NCBI GenBank assembly: GCA_018623515.1
Contig: JAAZVL010000014.1
Location: forward strand, 1-34,564
DNA from: Marinobacter sp.
Lineage (GTDB): Bacteria > Pseudomonadota > Gammaproteobacteria > Pseudomonadales > Oleiphilaceae
Direction: 5' to 3'
DNA: 34,564 nt
In this document: one piece after another, positions 7,698 to 15,795 of the stretch
How the letters are laid out: every line of letters begins with the position of its first letter
Numbering within the stretch: the first letter of the stretch is position 1
Position numbers and translations under genes: made by a program
The notes under the pieces: model-generated
Told to the model about the DNA's origin: nothing
What the model saw: the letters and a program-made list of their open reading frames with translations, nothing else
Databases searched by the model: none

Positions 7698-8532
7698 CCG
7701 GGTCAGCGAGCCCACCCCAGCGCTCCCCGATCCGGCTCGCCGCAAGGTCCAGCGACGCCATGAACCCCGCCAATCCGTGGGGCACTTCTCCGGATAGCAA
7801 CACGGCACGGACAGGCTCGGACCGCTTTGCTTGCGTGATCGTCTCCAGATCCCGGCTCGCCTCACCGAGCAGGAACTGCACCCTTCTGGCGATGGCGTCG
7901 CCCGAATCCACCCAGTGCCGAATTTCCGGCAAGACGGTTTTCAGCGCGTCCAGCAGCAAAGGATAATGGGTACAACCCAGGACTACGGTATCAACGCCTG
8001 CCTGCTTCAGGGGAGCCAGCACCTCCCGCAACTCTGGCTCCGGTACCGGAACCCCTCGCACCAGCTGCTCAGCCCAGCACACCAGGGCCGGATGCCCGAC
8101 CCGCACAACCTGGCAGTCGCCGGCAAACTCATCGATCAGCCGATCCAGGTAGGGCCGGCGCACGGTGGCCGGAGTGGCCAGCACACCGATCCGGCGATTG
8201 GCGGTCCGGCCGGCCGCCGGTTTGATCGCGGGAACCACGCCCACCACCGGCACATCAATCAGCGCCCGCAGCCGGGGCAGAACCACGGTACTGGCGGTGT
8301 TACAGGCGACTACGACCACGTCACAGGGTATTTCCTCGAGGGCCTTGCGAATCAACGTGGTGCAACGCTCGATCACGACCGGCTCCGGCTGATCGCCGTA
8401 AGGAAAGCCGGCATTGTCCGCCAGGTAGACAAGCTCGGCACCGGGCAGGGTTTCGCGGATGCATCGGGCAACACTCAGCCCGCCTACCCCGGAGTCAAAC
8501 ACGAGAATGCACGGAGCCGCGGTTTCAGTCAC
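7675..8532 (-). CDS. murI: Glutamate racemase
   Basis: Interconverts L- and D-glutamate in the cytoplasm to supply D-Glu for peptidoglycan. At 285 residues it has the usual length. Seen: the N-terminal LVFDSGVGGLSV (Asp13, Ser14), YLADNAGFPYGD, the first catalytic cysteine Cys77 in VACNTAST, and the second in LGCTHYPLL near residue 188. All expected residues are present. Its start overlaps the end of nudC by 8 nt, so the two are probably one transcript and murI translation may depend on nudC. The 3' end overlaps the convergent DUF2156 gene. Confidence 0.97.
   Translation of the reverse strand: MTETAAPCILVFDSGVGGLSVARCIRETLPGAELVYLADNAGFPYGDQPEPVVIERCTTLIRKALEEIPCDVVVVACNTASTVVLPRLRALIDVPVVGVVPAIKPAAGRTANRRIGVLATPATVRRPYLDRLIDEFAGDCQVVRVGHPALVCWAEQLVRGVPVPEPELREVLAPLKQAGVDTVVLGCTHYPLLLDALKTVLPEIRHWVDSGDAIARRVQFLLGEASRDLETITQAKRSEPVRAVLLSGEVPHGLAGFMASLDLAASRIGERWGGLADPVRVTGSA
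7679..7707. terminator. Perfect hairpin shared by convergent gene ends
   Basis: An exact 11-bp stem (arms 7679-7689 and 7697-7707) with a 7-base loop. It lies across the end of the DUF2156 gene (stop at 7695-7697) and inside the last codons of murI (stop at 7675-7677). There is no U-run on either strand, so it is not a textbook intrinsic terminator. It could still act in both directions as an end-of-transcript structure. Confidence 0.55.
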
Positions 8533-9352
8533 CTTTTTCCCCTGACTTGCCGATCTCTTGCTCCATTAGCCGTATCAGTCGACCGGCAATGGTGGTCTGC
8601 GGAGGCACCGGCGGCGTGTCCCCGGGGCGATACCAGCCGGCATCCGACAACTCGTCCTCCTGGAGAACCAGTTCACCGCCGGCATAGTCGGCAAAAAAGC
8701 CAACCATGAGCTGGTGCGGAAACGGCCAGGGCTGGGATTCGCAATAGCGCACGTTGGTAACAGCCAGACCGGTCTCCTCCATGACCTCTCTGGCCACCGC
8801 CTCTTCCAGGCTTTCCCCGGGTTCCACGAAGCCGGCAATCAGGCTGTAGAAATGTCGCTTGACCCGGGCATTCTTCGCCAGCAGGAAGCGGTCATCCTTC
8901 CGAATGACCACGATGACGCAGGGCGCAAGTCTTGGATACCAGGGCATTTTGCAGGTATCACACCACTTTGCCCGCTCGCGGGGATGGAACCCGGTCTCCC
9001 CGCCGCAGCGGCCACAGAACCGATGGTCCCGCCACCACTGCCAGACCTGGAAACCGGTGCTCACCAGGGCTGTGGGTACGTCCTCTCGCATCAGGATCGC
9101 TTCCCGGAGGTTGACCAGTTCGAAGCCGGCCGTATCTTCCGGCACTTCGGTAACATAGACTCCCCGTCCACGGATGGCCCCCAGGGCCACCGCATCGGCA
9201 CCGATGCCAGCAATCCGCGGATCATCCCGGGCTACCAGCCAGCCTTGTTGGGGCTTCAGGATATGAGCACCGGAAACCAGCAGTAACAGGTCTTCCGGCT
9301 CCGGCCTGGAGGTATTCCAGCCGGGTTTCCAGTCTGCGTCTGAAAAGTTCAT
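8525..9352 (-). CDS. nudC: NAD+ diphosphatase / NAD-capped RNA decapping Nudix hydrolase
   Basis: Hydrolyses NAD(H) to NMN(H) and AMP, and in the known family removes NAD caps from RNA 5' ends. I start it at the ATG at 9352 (MNFSDADWKPGW), giving 275 residues; the frame stays open 33 codons further upstream, but that extension looks non-family. Seen: a zinc ribbon with two CxxC pairs (FCGRCGG and WCDTCK), a full Nudix box (GFVEPGESLEEAVAREVMEETGL, positions by motif Gx5Ex7REVxEExGL), and the NudC-specific SQPWPFPHQLM that follows it. It lies upstream of murI with an 8-nt overlap and is divergent from plsB. Confidence 0.94.
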   Translation of the reverse strand: MNFSDADWKPGWNTSRPEPEDLLLLVSGAHILKPQQGWLVARDDPRIAGIGADAVALGAIRGRGVYVTEVPEDTAGFELVNLREAILMREDVPTALVSTGFQVWQWWRDHRFCGRCGGETGFHPRERAKWCDTCKMPWYPRLAPCVIVVIRKDDRFLLAKNARVKRHFYSLIAGFVEPGESLEEAVAREVMEETGLAVTNVRYCESQPWPFPHQLMVGFFADYAGGELVLQEDELSDAGWYRPGDTPPVPPQTTIAGRLIRLMEQEIGKSGEKGD

Positions 9353-9385
9353 CGAATAGGTCACTGTACAAAAAGCGGTGATGGA

Positions 9386-9402
9386 GCAATGTACCACATT
9401 GC
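9386..9402. promoter_or_regulatory. 17-bp dyad in the nudC-plsB intergenic region
   Basis: Perfect 7-base arms GCAATGT and ACATTGC around ACC, located 34 bases upstream of the nudC ATG and about 90 upstream of plsB. It covers a minus-strand TACATT that could be part of a nudC -10. It looks like a site for a dimeric regulator, but arms this short also arise by chance, so this is only a positional suggestion. The plsB ribosome site, GGAG at 9480-9483, lies at the other end of the region. Confidence 0.3.
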
Positions 9403-9492
9403 GGCAAGTGCCAAGAATCTCGGGCCGACTTTCCGCACCGTACGCAACCAAGTAAACTTAGCGCCTGTTTTCAGTCACCGGAGCGACGATTT

Positions 9493-11964
9493 ATGCGACT
9501 TTACCAGGGCATTCGCAGCCTGATTCTGACCATTCTCCGCAAGATCCTGTTCTTGTGGGTACGGACAGACGTCAGCGGAAACAATGCCGAATCCCTGGGC
9601 CTCGATCCGGACAAGCCGGTGTGCTACGTGCTCCAGTACAGTTCCCTGTCGAGCCGGCTGGTACTGGAACAGGAAGTGATCCGCGCCGCGCTGCCCGGGG
9701 CGACCGAGGCCCTGCCGGTGAAGAACGGGCCGTCCCATTCCTTTTTCTTCCTGTATCGTCGCATCGGCGGTCTGTTCAGTGGCGGTCGCCAGACTCCCGT
9801 GCCTACCAATGAGTTCAAGTCCCTGGTCCGCTACGGCCTGGAGCATCCGGATCAGGACGTGCAGATCGTCCCGGTGTCCATGTTCTGGGGCCGCTCGCCG
9901 GACAAGGAGAAATCGCTGGTCAAACTCTTGCTGTCCGACACCTGGTCCGTGGCCGGGCGCCTGCAGAAATTCCTGATCATTCTGGTGCACGGGCGTAACA
10001 CCTACGTGCAGTTCAACCAGCCGCTGTCCCTGAAGCAGGTCATCGACGAATACCGGCACAGCGAGGAGCGGGCCAACCGCAAGCTCGCCCGGCTTCTGCG
10101 CACCCATTTCCGCCGCGTGCGCCAGGCCGTGCTCGGCCCGGACCTGTCCCATCGCCGTACCCTGGTGGAGGGGCTGGTGCGCACCCAGGCGGTGAAGGAA
10201 GCGATTCGCGAAACTTCTGCGCGGGACGACATTCCGCCCGAAAAAGTGCGGGCCAAGGCCTACAAGTATGCGGACGAAATTGCCGCCAGCATGTCCATCG
10301 TGACCATCCGTTTTCTGGAAGTGGTGCTGGCCTGGCTCTGGAACCGCATCTACAACGGCATTGCTGTGAATAACATCGAGGTGGCCAAAGAGGTCGCCCA
10401 GGACAACGCCGTGGTTTACGTGCCCTGCCACCGATCCCACATCGATTACCTGCTGCTGTCCTACGTACTCTACAAGAACGGCCTGATGCCCCCGCACATC
10501 GCTGCCGGCATCAACCTGAACATGCCCATCGTCGGGCCTATCCTGCGCCGGGGCGGTGCCTTTTTCATGCGCCGTTCATTCCGGGACAATCCGCTGTATG
10601 CCACCGTGTTCAACGAATACATGCATGTGATGTTCTCCCGGGGCTACTCGGTGGAATATTTCGTGGAGGGCGGGCGCAGCCGGACCGGGCGCATGCTGGC
10701 ACCGCGTCCGGGCATGCTGTCCATGACTGTGCGCAGCTTCCTGCGGGATCACCGTAAACCCATTGTCTTTGTTCCGGTCTACATCGGCTACGAAAAGGTA
10801 ATGGAAGGCCGTTCCTACCTGGGCGAACTGCGCGGCAAGAAAAAGCAGAAAGAGAGCGTGTTCGGGCTGGCCAAGACGGTTCGCAAACTGACCAACTCCT
10901 TCGGGCGGGTTGCGGTAAATTTCGGCGACGCGATTCCGTTGGCGGAGGTGCTCGATGATGTGCATGAAAGCTGGCGCCAGGAAGCCTATGATGCGGAGTA
11001 CCGGCCGGCCTGGCTGAGCCGGGCGGTTGACCAGCTCTCACTCAGGGTGGCCTCAAACATCAACGCATCGGTCGCCGTCAACCCGATCGGCATGACGGCT
11101 ACCGTGCTGCTGGGAACGGATCGCCTTGCCATGGACGAGGGCCAGCTGATCCGCCTCATGGACCAGTACGCCAGCCTGCTCAAAGCCTTCCCGTATGCTG
11201 AAACCGTCACCCTGCCCGAAGGATCGGGCAAGGACTGGGTTGCCTACTGTGAGGACATGGGTCTGGTCACCCGGCAGCCGCAGAAGCTGGGTGACATCAT
11301 CGCCCTGGAAGGCAGCAATGCCATCCTGATGACCTACTACCGCAACAACATCCAGCACCTGTTTGCCCTGCCCTCACTGATCGCGAGCCTGTTCGAGAAC
11401 AAGGACTCCCTGCGGCGGGACAAGATCGTGTTCCTGGCGACTGTGGCCTACCCCTACCTCAAATCCGAACTGTTCCTGAAGTATTCTGCCGATGAGGTGG
11501 AGGGCGTAATTAATCACTGGATTGACCTCCTGGTGGAACAGGGGCTTCTGAAGATCCTGGAGGAAGGTCGGATTGGCCGCCCCGAAGAAGGCACCGAAGC
11601 GATGCTGCGACTGCGGGTGCTGTCCCGCTTTATCATCCAGACTCTGGAGCGTTACCACATCGCCCTGGGCATCCTGCGAAAGTACGGCTCGGGCAAGATC
11701 AGTGCCGCCGAGCTGGAAGAACAGAGCACACTGCTGGCCGAACGCATGTCGATCCTGTTTGGCCTGAACGCACCGGAGTTTTTCGACAAGACCCTGTTCC
11801 GGAACTTCATAGCCAACATGCAGGAAAACGGCGTCATCACCACCGATGACAATGGCCTGATCAACTATGGCGAAGGACTGGAGGAAGTGGCGGACGACGC
11901 CCGACTGGTGCTGAGCGTCGAGAAGCGCCAGGCCATCCAGCAGGTCACCATGCTCGGCGCCTGA
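9493..11964 (+). CDS. plsB: Glycerol-3-phosphate 1-O-acyltransferase
   Basis: The first acylation of glycerol-3-phosphate in phospholipid synthesis, at the inner face of the cytoplasmic membrane. At 823 residues it is close to E. coli PlsB (807). Seen: the acyltransferase block HRSHIDYLLLS with the HX4D pair His313 and Asp318, then GINLNMPIVGPILRRGGAFFMRR, and the phosphate-binding FVEGGRSRTGR, all in family order. The ATG at 9493 is preceded by GGAG nine bases upstream. It is monocistronic in this window, divergent from nudC and convergent with rsmJ with only 5 bases between the stops. Confidence 0.97.
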   Translation: MRLYQGIRSLILTILRKILFLWVRTDVSGNNAESLGLDPDKPVCYVLQYSSLSSRLVLEQEVIRAALPGATEALPVKNGPSHSFFFLYRRIGGLFSGGRQTPVPTNEFKSLVRYGLEHPDQDVQIVPVSMFWGRSPDKEKSLVKLLLSDTWSVAGRLQKFLIILVHGRNTYVQFNQPLSLKQVIDEYRHSEERANRKLARLLRTHFRRVRQAVLGPDLSHRRTLVEGLVRTQAVKEAIRETSARDDIPPEKVRAKAYKYADEIAASMSIVTIRFLEVVLAWLWNRIYNGIAVNNIEVAKEVAQDNAVVYVPCHRSHIDYLLLSYVLYKNGLMPPHIAAGINLNMPIVGPILRRGGAFFMRRSFRDNPLYATVFNEYMHVMFSRGYSVEYFVEGGRSRTGRMLAPRPGMLSMTVRSFLRDHRKPIVFVPVYIGYEKVMEGRSYLGELRGKKKQKESVFGLAKTVRKLTNSFGRVAVNFGDAIPLAEVLDDVHESWRQEAYDAEYRPAWLSRAVDQLSLRVASNINASVAVNPIGMTATVLLGTDRLAMDEGQLIRLMDQYASLLKAFPYAETVTLPEGSGKDWVAYCEDMGLVTRQPQKLGDIIALEGSNAILMTYYRNNIQHLFALPSLIASLFENKDSLRRDKIVFLATVAYPYLKSELFLKYSADEVEGVINHWIDLLVEQGLLKILEEGRIGRPEEGTEAMLRLRVLSRFIIQTLERYHIALGILRKYGSGKISAAELEEQSTLLAERMSILFGLNAPEFFDKTLFRNFIANMQENGVITTDDNGLINYGEGLEEVADDARLVLSVEKRQAIQQVTMLGA

Positions 11965-11975
11965 CCGGTTCAGGC
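11959..11975. terminator. Small hairpin across the plsB/rsmJ convergent stops
   Basis: A 6-bp stem (GCCTGA and TCAGGC) with a 5-base loop that includes both stop codons: plsB TGA at 11962-11964 and the rsmJ stop at 11970-11972. There is no U-run. Part of the pairing follows automatically from two facing TGA stops, so it is weak evidence for a terminator. Confidence 0.25.
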
Positions 11976-12788
11976 TGCCGGCAGCGCCTTGAGAGCGTAG
12001 ACGTCGTAACGGCTGCTCTTGCCTTCGACCCGGGTACTGGGCTCGGGGCCATCGATGGCGGAAGCCTTGCGGGGCCGCTTGACCACCACCCGGTAGGCGG
12101 CCACTTTCAGGGCGGCGGCAAGCAGCTCGGAGGCATCTTCATCATCGCCGACGATCTGCCGGAACACCTCCATCTCCTTCTTCACCCGGGCGGACTTGTC
12201 GCGATGCGGAAACATGGGGTCCAGGTAGACCACATCCACCGATCCACTCTCCGCCTGTCGCAGCCAGTCAATACTGCTACCGGTGACCAGAGTCATCCTG
12301 GCGACGATCGGCGCGCACTCTGTGTTCAGGGCGGCGCGGGCCAGGCCATCCTCCAGCAAAGCATGGATAACGGGATTGCGCTCAAACAGGGTCACCTCGC
12401 ACCCGAGACTGGCGAGGACGAACGCGTCCTGACCCAGCCCTGCGGTCGCATCCAGAACATGAAGTCTGGCCCTGGTCTTCTGCAGACCCACGGCCCGGGC
12501 AACCAGCTGGCCGGCACCACCACCGTGCTCACGCCGGTACCCCATCTTGCCGGAAACAAACTCGACCCGGACCGGGCCGGGTGCGCCTTTCCCGGTCAGC
12601 TGGAGACAAAGGCCCTGGTCATCCAGGAACAGCAGTACCGGCACATCGCCCACATCGCGGGGGCGAACCACCCCGAGGTAGGGAAACCCCAGGCGTTCGC
12701 TGAGTTCGACGGCCCGGGCGTGATCACCCAGGGGACTGCGGGCAATAGCAAGGGAAGAAGATGAAAGGTCAGGACGGGGAGTCGCCAC
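11970..12788 (-). CDS. rsmJ: 16S rRNA (guanine1516-N2)-methyltransferase
   Basis: The RsmJ (YhiQ) family methylates G1516 of 16S rRNA. Of 272 residues, the family landmarks seen are [27 protein letters not shown], the SAM-binding [21 protein letters not shown], and the catalytic-type [21 protein letters not shown]. The start is a GTG at 12788, three bases after the tsaB stop. No good Shine-Dalgarno precedes it, so translation is probably coupled to tsaB. The first ~20 residues are poorly conserved in the family, so the exact start is uncertain. Confidence 0.93.
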   Translation of the reverse strand: MATPRPDLSSSSLAIARSPLGDHARAVELSERLGFPYLGVVRPRDVGDVPVLLFLDDQGLCLQLTGKGAPGPVRVEFVSGKMGYRREHGGGAGQLVARAVGLQKTRARLHVLDATAGLGQDAFVLASLGCEVTLFERNPVIHALLEDGLARAALNTECAPIVARMTLVTGSSIDWLRQAESGSVDVVYLDPMFPHRDKSARVKKEMEVFRQIVGDDEDASELLAAALKVAAYRVVVKRPRKASAIDGPEPSTRVEGKSSRYDVYALKALPAA

Positions 12789-12791
12789 GGC

Positions 12792-13490
12792 TTACTCGCG
12801 GCCGGGCAGCTTTTTCCAGGCTACCTCGTCACGGATGTAGACCGGCTGGGCCTGTTCAGCGGGAACAGTGCGACCTTCTTCAGCTGGCTTCTCGGCCAGG
12901 CGTGCGACCCAGCTCGCGCGCAACAGCAGCTCCGGCGCCACGGATACCATCGGGCCTGAGACTTCCGCCGGCATCAGGTTCCGGAACTGCCAGCCGGGGC
13001 CGGCACCGTACCAGCGACCTGCCTCACCGGCCAGGCTCACCGCGGCGGGCGGGCAGACCCGTTCCTCGCCAAGCAACTCGGGCAGACCTTCGCTGCGACG
13101 GTAACAGCCCCAGTAGACTTCCCCCATGCGGGCATCAAAAGCCACCGCCACGGCATCGCCCTCGGCGATATCGAGGGACTCCATGGCGCCATAGGCTACG
13201 GCAGCAAGGGAAGAGACCGGAACCACCGGCAGATTCAGACCCCAGGCCAGGCCCTGTACCACTCCGGTCGCGATCCTCAGACCGGTAAAGGAGCCCGGCC
13301 CGCAGGCAAATGCGAGGGCATCCAGATCCGCGGGCACCAGCCCCTTCTCCGCCAGCAGTTCCCGCACCATGGGCATGAGCAGCCGGATGTGGCCGCGGGG
13401 AGCGATCTCGAATCGCTCGGTTATCTCGCCATCAACAAGAAGGGCTGCGGAGCAGCCCTCGGATGACGTATCCAGTGCCAGCAGTTTCAC
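12792..13490 (-). CDS. tsaB: tRNA threonylcarbamoyladenosine (t6A) synthesis protein TsaB
   Basis: TsaB is the scaffold partner of TsaD in making t6A at position 37 of ANN-reading tRNAs. It is a 232-residue ASKHA-fold protein without the metal-binding histidines of TsaD. Seen: MKLLALDTSSEGCSAALL at the N-terminus, HIRLLMPMVRELL, and the hallmark FACGPGSFTGLRIATGVVQGLAWG. The start is GTG at 13490, with GAGG about 13 bases upstream. It lies 29 bases after adk and 3 bases before rsmJ, in one minus-strand run. Confidence 0.95.
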   Translation of the reverse strand: MKLLALDTSSEGCSAALLVDGEITERFEIAPRGHIRLLMPMVRELLAEKGLVPADLDALAFACGPGSFTGLRIATGVVQGLAWGLNLPVVPVSSLAAVAYGAMESLDIAEGDAVAVAFDARMGEVYWGCYRRSEGLPELLGEERVCPPAAVSLAGEAGRWYGAGPGWQFRNLMPAEVSGPMVSVAPELLLRASWVARLAEKPAEEGRTVPAEQAQPVYIRDEVAWKKLPGRE

Positions 13491-13519
13491 GGCAGTGAAC
13501 GCCTCAACGTCATTATGGA

Positions 13520-14379
<860 letters not shown>

Positions 14380-15750
14380 TCAGGATGGGCGGGAAGAGGT
14401 CAGTGCGTCAAGGTCGGGTGCCAGGCTGTCGATGTCCTTCTCGAAGTCGTAAACGGCGTCCTGTCTCAGGCCAAGGGAGCCGAGCAGCACCGGGACGTTA
14501 TCCTCGTTGAACTCATCGCCTATTCCCCGGGATTTCAGCAATCCGTTTGCCAGCTGCACGATCAGGACATAGGTTTCATGGGCACCGGTGTAGCCCTGGT
14601 ACTGATGCATGCCGGCCGCCTTGATCACCGGCTCGGGCAACTGCCAGAACCAGTGGAAAAGGCCGGCAACAGAGCCATGACCGACCGCCAGCGCCCCTTC
14701 GTCATCACCGCGCCCGAACACCTGTTCCTCGAGGGATTTCATGCTGACTTCAGGATTGCTTTCCCGGAGCCGACTGAGTTCCTCGAATTCCGTCGGGAAA
14801 AGGTACCCCAGCAGGGGCAGACCAAAGTTGTGAAGCAATCCGCAGAGGTAAGCCATGTCCCGATCCGCGCCACACCGGGGCGCAATCCGTTGACACAGGA
14901 AAGCGCAATACAGCGCATGGGACCAGAATGCCTGCATACCCAGGATGCCATCCCGGGGAATCCCGAAACCGCCAACCAGGGCACTGCCCTGCACGATATG
15001 CGCCACCCGGTCGATACCAAGAACGTGGGTAATCGCATGGCGCACGGTTTCGGCCTTGGGGGCGGTCTCGAACAGACCGGATCGGGCGTAGCGCAGGATT
15101 TGTGCGGTCAGGCTGGGATCAAGCTCAATGACGTCCGCGAGGTCTTCGGCGACGGCACCTTCTGTGGTTGCCATGGTCAGAATTTGGGGGGCCAATGCGG
15201 GCATCGGCGGCAGCCGGTAGATATTCCGCAACTTGGCAGCAACCTCGTCCAGGGTCAATCCCTCGCGCCGACCCGTTCCCTGGCCGTGGATGACCAGCCG
15301 GGCCCGGAACGCGTCTGCCAGCAGGGTTTTCAGACTCAGACCATCCAGCTCGATCAGGGCGTCGTTACGGCCCCCGGAAAACAGGACCGGCTCACCATTC
15401 ATGACGTCCTCGTCCACCAGCACCGGGACCCGATAGGCACAACCTACGGGCGGCACAAATCCGGGCTCGCAGTCCTCGAACAGCCGGCGGCTCTGCCGGT
15501 CGGTCAGAGGCTGAAGGCGGCGTCCCGTCAGCTGCTGGACCGCCGGGATATCCAGGGCACTGTCGAACCGGTGAACGGCCATAACCACGCCGTCGATATC
15601 GATCAACAGCGTTGCCTGGACAAAATCATGCTGGGACCTGCCTGAGGCAATCACTGCCGCATCCAGGTTCGGGACAGGCTCGATGGCCAGCTCCCGATAG
15701 GCCAGTCCCTGTTCACTCAGATAGTGTTCCAGCTTGGCAGCAAGCGCCAC
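14380..15750 (-). CDS. YbaK/ProX-like editing domain fused to HDOD domain
   Basis: A 456-residue fusion. Residues ~1-155 resemble the YbaK/ProXp aminoacyl-tRNA deacylase domain (DFVQATLLIDIDGVVMAV, VPPVGCAYRVPVLVDEDV, LFSGGRNDALIELDG). Residues ~185-390 are an HDOD domain (IYRLPPMPALAPQILTMA, then AITHVLGIDRVAHIVQGSAL and YLCGLLHNFGLPLLGYLFP). Where YbaK-type enzymes carry the key lysine of a KTLL-like segment, this protein reads VQATLL (Gln45-Ala46), so deacylation looks doubtful. The start is GTG at 15750, decided by a strong AAGGAG eight bases upstream. It follows ppc by 45 bases on the same strand. HDOD domains usually act in signalling; sensing of amino acids or aminoacyl-tRNA is only inference. 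Confidence 0.87.
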   Translation of the reverse strand: MALAAKLEHYLSEQGLAYRELAIEPVPNLDAAVIASGRSQHDFVQATLLIDIDGVVMAVHRFDSALDIPAVQQLTGRRLQPLTDRQSRRLFEDCEPGFVPPVGCAYRVPVLVDEDVMNGEPVLFSGGRNDALIELDGLSLKTLLADAFRARLVIHGQGTGRREGLTLDEVAAKLRNIYRLPPMPALAPQILTMATTEGAVAEDLADVIELDPSLTAQILRYARSGLFETAPKAETVRHAITHVLGIDRVAHIVQGSALVGGFGIPRDGILGMQAFWSHALYCAFLCQRIAPRCGADRDMAYLCGLLHNFGLPLLGYLFPTEFEELSRLRESNPEVSMKSLEEQVFGRGDDEGALAVGHGSVAGLFHWFWQLPEPVIKAAGMHQYQGYTGAHETYVLIVQLANGLLKSRGIGDEFNEDNVPVLLGSLGLRQDAVYDFEKDIDSLAPDLDALTSSRPS

Positions 15751-15795
15751 ACCCGGTACTCCTTTCTCTGTGCCTGGCCGGCAGCGGGCTCCCGG

